NCBI GenBank assembly: GCA_014529385.2
Contig: CM043944.1
Span: forward strand, 83,318,884-83,380,883
DNA from: Adiantum capillus-veneris
Lineage: Eukaryota; Streptophyta; Polypodiopsida; Polypodiales; Pteridaceae
Length of the DNA: 62,000 nt
Reading direction: 5' to 3'
Made by a program: the position numbers and the translations under genes. Positions 43,638-54,293 of the stretch are shown piece after piece (the first letter of the stretch is position 1; each line of letters starts with the position of its first letter). The notes under the pieces are model-generated. The model was not told the origin of the DNA and made no database searches. It saw only the letters and a program-made list of their open reading frames with translations.

Positions 43638-43649
43638 CTCGGATACCAA
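43638..43649 (-). other. Primer binding site of element B
   Basis: On the minus strand TTGGTATCCGAGC follows the LTR end. It matches TGGTATCAGAGC with two differences. Confidence 0.75.
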
Positions 43650-44345
43650 TGTAATGGGAATGGCCTATGAACTTTGAGAATAGCAAAATTAAGAGAATTA
43701 AGGTGAGTATTTTTGTGAGATCACTTTGCGAACATAGAAGATGAACTTAATTGATGGTAGCAACGTAAACATAGAACTTAATTAACTTGGCATGAATAGT
43801 ACTTTTGCAAGAGACAGAGTATTAGAGAACATGACAATAGTTGAGGACCGGATTTACTTGGAGCTGGTGCCCCCTCCAAAAGGCATTTGTATTATAGATT
43901 CTCCCATTAAGAGAGACTTTGGTACAATACAAACTTTGCGTTCCTTGTGACCTTGGTTATGCTATGAAGATGGAAAGCTTCATGCATCACGAGTTTAACA
44001 TAAACTTTGCAAAAAGCATTAACTATCCCAAGCCTCAGTCCCAAGGCCTTAAACACCTTCGAAGGTGGAGAGAGCTAGCGGGGAATGAGGATAGGGAAGA
44101 GGAAGAAGAAACATTCCATAGGAGAAAGAAATAGTTCCTCAGTACTTATCATCACTCTTCTTGCTTAGCATAGCATAATAACATAGTAATGAAGATGAAG
44201 AAGATGGCAAACTTAAGCATTGAAGCATGGCTCTTGGTTGGATTTGCATTCCATAGCCAAGAGTGTCGGTGTAGGCTCTCCACTTCTCAACAAGCTTGGA
44301 GAAGGAGATGGAGCTCTTGCACTTTGCACTCCACACAATGAGAGA

Positions 44346-44382
<37 letters not shown>

Positions 44383-45289
44383 AGAGTATACCCCCCTCTC
44401 ATGCTTGGTCCACACCTCTCTCTCTCTCTCGTGTATTATTTTATTATTTCATTTGGACATGTGTCCTCTTTTTCCTCTTCGAGAGAAAGAACTTAATTAT
44501 TTATTTTTATGTATTTATATTCTCATTGGACCCCTTTAAAACCTATCCAATAGCATTCAAGCACATCATGAGGGCCACATGTGGAGGATCATTTAAACAT
44601 GTGTCTTTTATGCTTATTAAGTCATTGGGTTTAATTTGAATACTTCAAGGACTTAGTCAATCAAGTAAACATGTGTCTTTTATGCTTTTTAAGTCATTTG
44701 TTTTGAATTGAATACTTGAAGCCTTAGTCAATCAAGCATGAAACTTTCATGCCTCTTGAGAATTTATCTTTGAATTTAACATTTCAAAAACCTTAGTCAT
44801 TTAAGCATAAAAATCACCTCAAGCTTTGGGCAAGGTTCCCACAACCACTTTAAGCATCTTAGCACCTCATGCTTGGGTAGGATCCCCACCTCGAGGTTAG
44901 CCCTAGCTTGCGTAAGGTCAAAAGACTTTTTTAACACTAACTTTTGGAGGTCTTTAATGAAGCTAACCCGAAGGTCTTTTAGGCTCCATTAGATGCACAT
45001 TGCTCTTTGATAGACTGCCTCAGTTTGGACCCCTTTTGAAATGTAACCATCTCTCCTCTTGGTCCCTTGCTGAGGTAAATCTAGAAGAACTTATTGCACA
45101 TTGCTCTTTGGTAGACCGTCTCCTTTTGGACCCCTATTGAGATGCAACCATTTCTTCTTTTGGTCCCCTGTTGAGATAGGTCTAGAAGCACATATATATA
45201 TATATCCTAACTCTTGTTCCCCTTTTATCTTCCCATATTAAGTGATCAGTTTAATATGAGAAAATGATTTGGTAAAGTTAGATATTATA
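43650..45289 (-). repeat. 5' LTR of element B, first bases lost
   Basis: It is collinear with 26565-28203. Similarity ends at GATATTATA (45281-45289), where the other copy goes on with TTTTATGACA. The terminal ten or so bases are gone. A GT microsatellite lies at 44347-44379. Confidence 0.85.
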
Positions 45290-45299
45290 AGGAATCTAG

Positions 45300-46770
45300 A
45301 GAGGGTCCTCAAAACCACAATATGTTTCTCTTATAGCCATTGACTTGTGATTCAATAGTGAATTGGAAGGTCTTTAAGGTGCAAGCATATTTGATTGCAT
45401 ATGGAGAGAGGCCTTCACTTCACATCCAAAGAAAACGGCGCAAAGCTTCTTAACCTTGTCTTTGTTGAGCATATCCTACAATCAATGCACTTTAGGAGAT
45501 GATATCCTGCATAGGAAGGTCATCAAGATCTCTTCATACTTTTGTGAAGGCACCACATTGGCATACATATTGATGAAGTACCAACAAGCACGACATGTCT
45601 CTTCAACAACCTATGACTAGCAAGGTGATCATGAATTCTCTCATCCATGACATTGAGTACAAGCATAGGTGACTATCTGAACACCATTCTTCACTTTGCA
45701 TCTAATGAAAATGACACAAAGCTTCCAAACCATGTCCTTGTTGAACATCATCCGTGACATTGTGTAGGTTATTGCATCTAGATAAATTTCTTCACTTCAC
45801 ATCTAATGAAAACAACATAGAGCTTCCTAACCATGCCCTTGTTGAACATATGCTAGAATCAAAGCCCTACAAGAGACAACATCTTGGACAATAAGCTCAT
45901 CAAGAACTTCTCGTGCTTTTGTGAAGGCCACAAACCAATGTGTTACATTAGATATTTGGCATTAAATGAACAAAGCATTGCAAAGCACAACATGTCTCTC
46001 CAATAGCCCTTCACTAGCAATCTGATTGTGATTTCTTTCCACCATGTCAACGTCTCGTGATTCAATGAAAATATCAAAAGCTTCCTGAACTTGTCCTTGT
46101 TGAGCATATCTTGCAATCAACATGCTCCAGGAAAGAAAGGTCACGAAGAAATCTTTGTGCTTTCATGAGGGCACCACATTTGGCATACATATGGACCAAG
46201 GCACTAACAAGCACCACATGTTTCTTCAATAGCCCCCCATGACTAGCGAATTGATGGTGAATCCTCTCATCCATGACAAAGTCTTGCATAAGGCCACAAA
46301 GCTTTCAAGGTGGAAACATAAGTGAATGCATTTGGAAAAGGCCTTCTTTTAATCTGGTTAAAAAATCCCACAACTTCCATGCCATAACCGTCTTGAGCAT
46401 ATCTTACAACCAACATGTTCCTAGTGTTGACAATCCACAAAGGATGCCCTTTTTGTCCTTCCATGAGGGCACCACATTTGGCATTCATATCACCCAAATC
46501 ACCACCAAGCATGACATCTTTCTCGAATAGCCCCCGATTAGCAATCTCATCATGAATTCTCTCATGCATGTTAACGACTTACGTAAGGCCACACGCCTTC
46601 AAGGTATAGGCAATTGCATTTGGAGAGAGGCCTTCCCTTCGCATCCGATGAAAACAACATAGTGCTACCTTGCCACAATCATATTGGGTATATGTTGCAA
46701 TCAACGCGCCCCAAGGGATGACATTCGAAACAGAAGCCCATCAAACTTCTTATTCTTTTGAGTAAGGTAG
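45300..46770 (-). pseudogene. PLS-type pentatricopeptide-repeat protein pseudogene
   Basis: On the minus strand about five units of roughly 300 bp recur. Each starts near ERIHDEIA/ERIHHQFA/ERIHDHLA (46567, 46274, 45652), then G-L-F/L-E-K/R, a VLGGDLGDMNAKCGALM-like helix pair, a V-S-coded helix with YAQxGYG or YVQQGHG, and SPNAxxYxxxLKA. These are successive P, L and S motifs of plant PPR proteins, which bind organelle RNA. Every unit has stops or frameshifts, there is no E or DYW domain, and no start codon is apparent. Its downstream end abuts the truncated LTR of element B. The wording resembles fern PPR families. Confidence 0.75.
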
Positions 46771-46779
46771 CTCAAATTA

Positions 46780-49220
46780 CTACACAATTGGAATCATGGA
46801 GGTAAATCTCAAACCATCTCTATACTTAAGGCATAAACGGACAATCACAATTCCAAAGCAAGTTGCTTCATGCAAGAGCACAGATGGATCAAGTTAACTG
46901 CTTTTGGGATCAGACATTGACCCTTGCAACACAATGGCCAGAGTCAAAATCTAGGGTGGAGCCGATATCATTGAGGCAAAAATTAGGCATGTATGCATAG
47001 GAAAATAAACATCAGCTTAATGATGTGTGTAAAGACATACAGATGGTTGAACGGAAAAGGATCTAAATTCATAATCTAAAACGATCATTACATGACAACA
47101 ATTGTACCTAAATGTTTTGCATTTGCACTTCAAATGAAGAATTTCGTTATCTATGTGCATATGCACAAAGTGAACCTATCATCACATATGTTGTTACCAT
47201 GTTCTCAACAATAGAGAGCGGACTTTTGAGTGTAGGTATGCACTTAGTCAAATTGGATAATGCCTGAACTCATCATCTTAAGAACACATCTCACCATACA
47301 TGCACATATAACAACCAAGGGACAAGGCAGTGCGTACCATCAAGCATAGGGTACAACAAAGAAGACACATGAGGAGTTGGAGGAGAAGCGGACTACATGA
47401 GACCATAGTAAGGGCCAAGGTCATGGGTGCCAAAGATGAGGAATACAGGGCCGTGCACATGGAGGCCTTTCGAGTGTATTGTGGCTGACCTCCAAACCTC
47501 CAAACCCTCACACTGACCTTCAAACATCCAAACTTGTAAGCCTGCAAATCCTCACGCTACTTTCGAACTAGTGCATATTCGTAAACCTGTCAAAATAACA
47601 TGTGGCTGAAATTTGGAGCTATTTACGCATGAAGTCAAGCGTTGATTAATGAGTCACATGCACAAACATCTCGTTCAGAAGCTTCACATTGTAAGATTAT
47701 GAGGTTGAATCTCATCTTAGTTGAACGCAGCTTTAATTTTGCCTTTATGGTACATCATTCTCGCAACTCAACTTGAAAGCCACCGCACCCTATTGCACAT
47801 GAACAACAAAAATGCTTTGAGTCTAGGCTGAATGATGCATGATTTACTGGTCCACACACCATATCAAACGTAGGGTGGTCATGGGACATGGCGTATTCGG
47901 TAGCGATCAGAATCAGAATGTAGGAGCCTTGGTATAACTTCATTATGATACGTGTCCATTTCTTATTGGTTACATGTGGACACATTAAGCTTTAGGAATG
48001 GCTGAAAGGTAACCAGCCAACCCATAAACGTTGTTACATGCTACATTGGAAAAAGATGGAGCTTGTCAGCGTCAGTTCCACCAACAAAGTGCGCGAGCTA
48101 TGGCTCTGTACGCGATCCCCCAAATCAACGTCAAGGAATCCTCTCGCTATGCCCTGCTCTCTATCTATGCAAAAGGTGGCGCCTCAGCGCTTGAAAGGAA
48201 GAGTAAGCTTCCGATGTGAGGCCAATCAGTCCACGCCATCCTTAGAAGGTTTTCCTGTGTTTTGACATACTCTTCTACATGCATATTCACAATGCATCCA
48301 TTTATCAAGGCCATGCCCGAGAATACAGACACATAACTTATTACGATGACCAGGAAACATATGATAAAGACTTTAGGGATCCTTGAATATGTATGCATAT
48401 ACACACACACAACAAGGCTGTATGGATTCCCGATGAGTGCCTCTACGAGGCGTGCCCAGAAACGTTCCATACTCCTTGGGGGACTCATCTAGCTCGGGCC
48501 TGTAGCGTCTTGTCAACTTCTAACTAGCTTGGATCCCACCGTCACACTCCCGTCGTCAGCCATCAAGGTCAGCCAAGTGTTCATTTGAATTCACTACTCC
48601 CATGTAGGTCGCGTGGTTCTGAGCCAACGCAAGGACATATTGTCTTGGCTCTAGGTGACCTCAATCATTTGCGGGATTGTCGGCACGCACCCCAGCAGAG
48701 TAGAACTACCAAGATTTGGTTTACCTTCTAGCAAAGGTGGGCAAGATGATCAATGTACAGATTCTTTGGTGGGATTCTATCAGATAAGAGTTTGAGGGGT
48801 GAGATATGGTGGTGAGAGTACTCCATACGAGCCTTGTGGCCTTGTGCATTGTGGGGGCCTATTTTCGAAGATGGTTCCTTGTTTTCAACGCTAGATCCAA
48901 GGTTGCATGAGTACGTACCAATCTTACATTTTTTCGTATAGTTTGCCTTTCAATATGTATGGTACAGCACGTACATGATCATCAAAAAAAGTTTATACTT
49001 GTGTAAAACACACATGCAAAAGTTTGTGTGGCACTATGTAACAAGCAATAGTTACTACACAAAGTTCAGATGTTATACATGGTGCAAGTGTCCTAATAAG
49101 TTATATGATATAGGTATTTTTCTTATAGTATGACATTTTAATGGACCTTAAAACTCATATAGCTCAGAATTACCTACCTTACACATAATACACCACGAGC
49201 ATATCCCCTCATCTTTTGAT
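46780..49220. other. 2.4 kb without recognised genes
   Basis: ORFs here are under 110 codons and carry no motif I know. A CA tract lies near 48401-48411. It may include upstream parts of the PPR locus decayed beyond recognition. Confidence 0.45.
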
Positions 49221-49261
49221 GGGGGATCTCATTTGTTCCTATATTGAGTCCTTGAGAGCCT

Positions 49262-49790
49262 CTGCTTTCTATAGCTGTAGGCCCCAAAGACTGGCGCCTC
49301 TTTGGTTATTTCTTTCTCGATTGATTGTTCACAAAGTACAACAGTCGAGGGTCTCTTCTTTCGGATAGATCCCAAGCTAATCTGTCGGAGGAAGAGCCTT
49401 GGCCACATTTGTAAAGAGTACAGAGGGTGCCCCCAAAAGCATAGCCTGCTAAAAGCAGTGCTTCCCAAAAGCCTTACGCTAAAAGCTGTCCTGTCAAGTT
49501 GTATGGAATGCAATACCAACGCTTTTAGCATGAGCTTTCTAAGTACGATTTTGTCAGCTTTTGTCTGGCCTCTTTAGTGGCCATTGTAAGGTTCACTGCT
49601 TTTGAGAGAATTGCTTTTGGGCATCCTTTGTATTGTTAATAAGGATCCCAGGGCTTCACTCTGCAGAGCATCGGGACGTAGAGTCTGAGAGTAGAGGACC
49701 CTCGAGAGTTGTACTGTTACAACATAATAATAAAGAAATATCCGAAGGGGTGCTAGTCTTTGGGACCAATGCATTTGGGTGCGGAACTCC
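49262..49790. repeat. Two LTR pieces head to head (imperfect palindrome)
   Basis: The reverse complement of 49262-49445 resembles 49608-49790. Shared blocks include GACCCTCGA, GTTGTACT, AAAGAAATA and GCCAGTCTTTGGG versus GCTAGTCTTTGGG. Both resemble part of element F's LTR (50890-50990). Identity is moderate, so the event is old. Confidence 0.55.
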
Positions 49791-50165
49791 GCCGTGCCAT
49801 GTTGATTCTCTCTCGCTCTCTATCTCATCAAGTTCAATGATTTTGCAGTTTTTGTTTGTGTGTTGCTATTGATTTCTCGCTTGGAGTGTCCATATTAGAG
49901 CTTTAGGCGTGTACTTTTTTGAAAGCATACTTGTCCTTCCCGAGTAGACATATTTTTTTAAATAAAAGAATCTTCGTGTACCTGCCCCGCGCTTACTAGC
50001 CACTCCTCCACCCTTAGTTCATAGCACATCGAGAGCACTCCTGCCTTCATTGCTCTGACGTAAGGGGCATAAGCCATAAAGAACCCAAGACCACTTGCAA
50101 GAGGAGGAGGAGATGAAGAAGGAGGAGTTTGTCTCGACGAATACTACGTATTGACGTAAGCAGAT
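49600..50165 (+). mobile_element. LTR and leader fragment related to element F
   Basis: AAAGAAATATCCGAAGGGG, GGAACTCCGCC and, later, GAAAGCATAC, TTACTAGCCACTCC and GGGCATAAGCC follow in the same order as at 50930-51330 in element F. The PBS is not intact. A run of 16 G follows at 50209-50224. Confidence 0.5.
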
Positions 50166-50243
50166 TTTGATTTCGACAATTTTATAGAATTAGGTTTTTG
50201 GTAGAGGTGGGGGGGGGGGGGGGGAGGGAGGGGGCACCCTGAA

Positions 50244-50429
50244 ATGCAAGCTACGGACACAATTCCGGCGAGAAAGTTTGCCAGAGCGGAGTACAAATGT
50301 CAACTGCAAGTTGACACACGTGTGAAAAGATTGACCAAGTACTCGAGCGACTCGAATTTTGCAAAGCACTTGAAGGATTACTTGATTGATGAGATTCACT
50401 CGAGATGGCGTGAGACCATAGACTCTGCT
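50244..50429 (+). CDS. Short ORF of unknown nature, cut by element F
   Basis: The frame reads MQATDTIPARKFARAEYKCQ through RWRETIDSA and is then interrupted by the LTR of F. The composition looks protein-like, rich in Lys, Arg and Asp, but I recognise no family. It could be host or transposon. Confidence 0.25.
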
Positions 50430-51006
50430 TGTCACAAACTGCTGACATGTCAAAGCCCCGAAGAATGGAGCCAACTTACAGATGCCGGCCGAGGGGCTTA
50501 AACCCTAAGAAGAACAAGTAATAGAAGAAGAAGTCCTACCAACTTATGGGGACCCCGTCCGATGGGGCCCCAAGTGACACAAAGGATTAGAATAAAGCTG
50601 GACCTTCACACACACACACACAACATGGAACTGATGACGTGGCAGATTTCTAGAAATTACGCTGATAGTGTTGACATGGCAGGTTGTACGGATTTCCGCG
50701 TTTTGTGTTGATGGTTGAGTGGCAGTTATACGTAATTCCGTGATTTATGCTGGCAGCTTTTTGGGCATTGCTTTTGGACCAGTTGCTTTTGAGTTTGAAG
50801 TTTTTCACTATAACTGCTTTTAATGGCCAAGGGCCTCTAAATATGAGGCTAGGGCTCATTCTCTGGCATGCTTCCCGGAGAAGGTGCAGAGTCTGGAGTA
50901 CCGGCTTGTACTTTGATGATGCAATATAAAGAAATACCGAAAGGGGCGCCAAGGTTTGGGGCCAATACTCTCTGGGGTGGAATTCCGCCACTCTGTGTCG
51001 CGTGTC

Positions 51007-51047
<41 letters not shown>

Positions 51048-51122
51048 TTCAGTTGTTATTGAAGTGCTAAAAGTCTGTTCAGTCTGTTCTTTTTATTGGC
51101 ACGTGGTGCCCGTCTTGTGACA
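50430..51122 (+). repeat. 5' LTR of element F (693 bp)
   Basis: The termini TGTCAC and GTGACA form the usual short inverted ends. A CT microsatellite at 51008-51044 and a TAAATATGAG box near 50836 lie inside. Confidence 0.75.
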
Positions 51123-51123
51123 G

Positions 51124-51135
51124 TGGTATCAGAGC
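51124..51135 (+). other. Primer binding site of element F
   Basis: TGGTATCAGAGC, perfect match to the initiator-methionine tRNA PBS, one base after the LTR. Confidence 0.85.
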
Positions 51136-51538
51136 ATCAAGCGTGTGCTTTTCTGAAAGCATACCCATCCTACAAAAGAGCGAATAGAGCTATTGGAATT
51201 TTACTTGACTTATATCTTTGGGTCTCGACCCCGGACTTACTAGCCACTCCCACCCTTCATACATCGGGCATCGAGCTCGTTCCCGTCTTCACCGCTCATG
51301 TCTTACAGGGCATAAGCCAAAAAGATCACTTGCACGAGAAGGATCCAAGATTTGTTTCGAGTCACTGTTTTTCTCAAAAGCAGTGCGATGCAGATGTTGA
51401 TGTCTATAGCTACCAAGCCTCACACTCCAAGGACTTGGCAAGCTTTCAAGAAAATTTTTGCCCGAAGTTATATGGTTTCTGACATTTTCCTTCGGAGTGC
51501 AACTTCTATAAGGTGCAGCGGAAGTGAAAGTTGAACTT

Positions 51539-52729
51539 TGCTCAAGATGAGTGCTCCGAATTGTGCTCAAGGTTCCTTTTACTTAGGGAAGGGAGAGCCT
51601 TCCGTTCTTTAATGAGAGTGCAAGTGATCACAACAAAGTGGATAAACACTGTGAATGAAGGTGCTGAGACTGAGAGATAGAGAGAAGAATACGACACCAA
51701 AATGTTGTCAAACCCTCCTCCGAAGGCCCCACTCTCTATGGCGAGAGCGGTCTACTATTGATTGCATAAATCTCTACAATGCTTGGACTTGCCGACGATG
51801 TCGACGACGATGAGATGGGCTGAAATTTGAGAATGCTGAGGGCTGAAATCTGCAAATCTTTATCTGATGAATTCTGACTCTATGTCGATGACGATGTCGA
51901 TGGCGACGATGCGTCAACGACGCTCTGAAAACGCAGATGTTGAAATCTGCGTTTTCCGGGCTGAAACTGCAAACTTGGTGGGATCTGACTGTGCGGCGAG
52001 GATCTGCTGCGGGGAGGTGAGATCTGCGAGGTTTGGGGGTTCTTCTGCGGTGAGTCTATGCTGAAAACTGAAAACGCTGGTGTATGGGCTGGTTGTGTCG
52101 CGATGGAACTGCAAAGCACTGGATGTCCTGCTGCTCCAAAAACGCTAGGGTTGAATTCTGCTGTCGGAGGAAATCTACTAATGCTAGGGCTGATCTGCTG
52201 TCGTGAAGTGGTTCTGCTGTGTCTGCTATTGCCGAAGCTGCTTTGCAATGCAAAAACGCCAAGGCTGATCTGTCTTGCAAAAACGCTAGCTTGATGCTGT
52301 TGCAAAAACGCTACGCCATGCTGTTGGGGGTCTTGCTAAGAAGTTGCCTGTTGAGCCAGGTGCTCCTGCTACCTCTTTTGCCAGAAAGTGCTAGCGCTAG
52401 GTTTCTATATATACAAACTTAGTAAATTTGCCCTACCTACTGTCCAACAAAAGTCACTTAAAATAAATAAGTGAAAAATGTTAAAAATAGAGAAAATAGG
52501 TCTATGCACTGTAAAAATGCTACTGATGGGATTTGATTGGAATCTGATGGTCATTTTGTGTGCAACCAGAGGATATGCATCTAATCTAAGTGTCTGGACA
52601 TGCACGGTTTGCGAATAGATTCACAAAAGTGCCAGATCACTTCCTATTCTAGATTGACTTGACTGAACTGAACCCTGGTCATGCTGTATCTTGCCCACGT
52701 GCACATAGGGTTAGATGTGTCATGTGACA
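51539..52729 (-). repeat. Probable solo LTR, family K (1191 bp)
   Basis: This block is the reverse complement of 60889-62000 over most of its length. Plus-strand edges are TGCTCAAG and GTGACA, and ACTT flanks both sides (51535-51538 and 52730-52733). No internal element sequence accompanies it, so it looks like a solo LTR inside element F. A TATATATA box (about 52410, minus sense GTATATATAG) would be its promoter. Confidence 0.6.
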
Positions 52730-53224
52730 ACTTTTGGCAGAGTGGGGTATCTTAAAATGCTTGCCATGGAAACCCTAGCAGATTATAACTTGAAATTTCT
52801 CGACATCTCTCCGTAGGTGTCTCGTATAACCTTGAAGGTCCAATGTAATTGCCATGTCTTCGGACTACCACCGCCACCAAAGGAACAATGTCTGTCCAAG
52901 AGCTGACGGACCATGTTCAATGTTGCGGTCGGCTACGATCTTATGGAATGAACCTAACCCTAATTTTTGGTGCAGGTTTAAGGATGGAAAGTAAGTCGAC
53001 TTTTCGAGCTCGACTTATGTCGAGATTGCTTTTTAAGTTTGAAATCTGTTAGAGAACTTGTTTGGTGATCCTGTTGGAATTTGTTTGAAATGGATGGTAT
53101 TTGTTTTGAACCTGCTTTAGTGTTGATTTGAAATGTTTGACTCTGGTTTTAATACTGGTTTCATTGATTGGTGATTTTACTCTTGAGTGGAGAAGTGAGC
53201 AATACTGTTTTGGTATTGTTTGAA

Positions 53225-53386
53225 CCTCGGAACGACGCAGGCCGATGCCTGGGGAGCGTTTCATTGTATGTTTGAAAACCTCGGAATGATGCAGGCCGAT
53301 GTCTGGGGAGCGTTCCGTTGTATGCTAGAAAACCTCCGAACGACGCAGGCCGATGCCTAGGGAGCGTTTGGTTGTATGCTTGTAAA
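53225..53386 (+). repeat. 54-bp tandem repeat, three copies
   Basis: CCTCGGAACGACGCAGGCCG or close variants start at 53225, 53279 and 53333, exactly 54 bp apart. A diverged fourth copy lies near 53481. The motif GGTTATGCGGGAGGAGT also recurs at 53423, 53552 and 53611. Both lie in the internal part of element F near its 3' LTR. Confidence 0.8.
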
Positions 53387-53916
53387 ATAATTGTTGTTGT
53401 GACTCCTGGCCCGGACGTGGATGGTTATGCGGGAGGAGTATTAAGAAGTGTGAGCAGTGGTTACTCTCAAGACCTCCAAACGACATAGGCTGCGGTCTGG
53501 GGGGCGTTTGGTTGTAAAAGGCCTCTATATCTCCCGGCCCGTAATTTTTTAGGTTATGCGGGAGGAGTGTTGAGGGAGTCGTTGAATATCTCTCGGCCCC
53601 GACCTTGTTAGGTTATGCGGGAGGAGTGTTCATCGGTGACTTTATGTTTTTATGTCTTGTAACATGCATATGTGAGCATTTGTGTTGCACTGTGATGTGC
53701 CAACCACTAAATATTCCTAATTGGATGAGATTGCCTAGGTATGTAATTTTAGTGCATCAAGACACTCGTGGAAGATCAGTGCAGTCTGGGTGTGATGGCT
53801 AATTTTACTACTCGGAATGTCCCTCGGAATGACCCTCGAAAATTTTTGAGCTAACTTGAGTTGTTTTGCGGATATGTTGTAATCGCGGACGATTACTCTC
53901 TTTCAAGAAGGGGAGA

Positions 53917-54040
53917 TGTCACAAACTGCTGACATGTCCAAGCCCTGAAGAATGGAGCCAACATACAGATGCCAGCCGAGGGGCCTAAACCCTAAGAAGA
54001 ACAAGTAACAGAAGAAGAAGTCCTACCAACTTATGGGGAC
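53917..54040 (+). repeat. 3' LTR of element F, first 124 bp
   Basis: TGTCACAAACTGCTGACATG onward matches 50430-50553 with a few substitutions, then stops at GGGGAC. Confidence 0.78.
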
Positions 54041-54221
54041 TGTACTCGCAAAAAGAGCTAGATAGGGATCTTGAAAAGAAGATGAACCAAATAATGAAAG
54101 GCTTGAAGCACTCTCGGAAGAAGAGGAAGTTGGCGGATTTCCTCTGTTATTTGGGCTGGAAGTCGACTTTTGAGGTGGCAAGCAGATCCAAGAAGCGTGC
54201 TCGTTTTGAGGTGTCAAAGTC

Positions 54222-54222
<1 letters not shown>
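54041..54222 (+). CDS. Short lysine/arginine-rich ORF, unknown
   Basis: ELDRDLEKKMNQIMKGLKHS and KKRKLADFLCYLGWK look protein-like. The ORF runs into a GA microsatellite at 54226-54291. It may be the other side of the sequence interrupted by element F, or a chance ORF. Confidence 0.22.

Positions 54223-54225
<3 letters not shown>

Positions 54226-54291
<66 letters not shown>
54226..54291. repeat. (GA)n microsatellite
   Basis: About 33 uninterrupted GA units. Confidence 0.95.

Positions 54292-54293
<2 letters not shown>

Larger units (their letters stand above)
26565..45289 (-). mobile_element. Ty3/gypsy retrotransposon B, hosting two later insertions
   Basis: Direct repeats at 26565-28203 and 43650-45289 are LTRs of a minus-strand element. 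Between them, in minus order, lie the PBS (43649-43638), gag start, gag, protease, RT, RNase H, integrase and polypurine tract (28216-28207). Copia E splits gag and the CACTA element splits the RT/RNase H linker. Removing them leaves an element of about 8.5 kb. Protein motifs match element A throughout. The 5' LTR lacks its first ten or so bases and abuts the PPR pseudogene, so no target duplication is readable. Stops, frameshifts and loss of the RT catalytic box make it inert. Confidence 0.87.
50430..54040 (+). mobile_element. LTR retrotransposon F, coding region mostly lost
   Basis: The LTR at 50430-51122 (TGTCAC to GTGACA) is followed by a perfect PBS. At 53905-53916 a purine tract precedes TGTCACAAACTGC, the start of a second LTR that matches the first for 124 bp and then ends. 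The internal 2.8 kb contains a 1.2 kb solo LTR of another family, direct repeats and no recognisable pol. Related sequence lies at 49600-50165. Confidence 0.72.

Noticed and set aside
46780-49220. Host gene in the 2.4 kb right of the PPR locus
   Set aside because: ORFs are short, lack motifs and show no consistent frame or splice pattern that I can defend.
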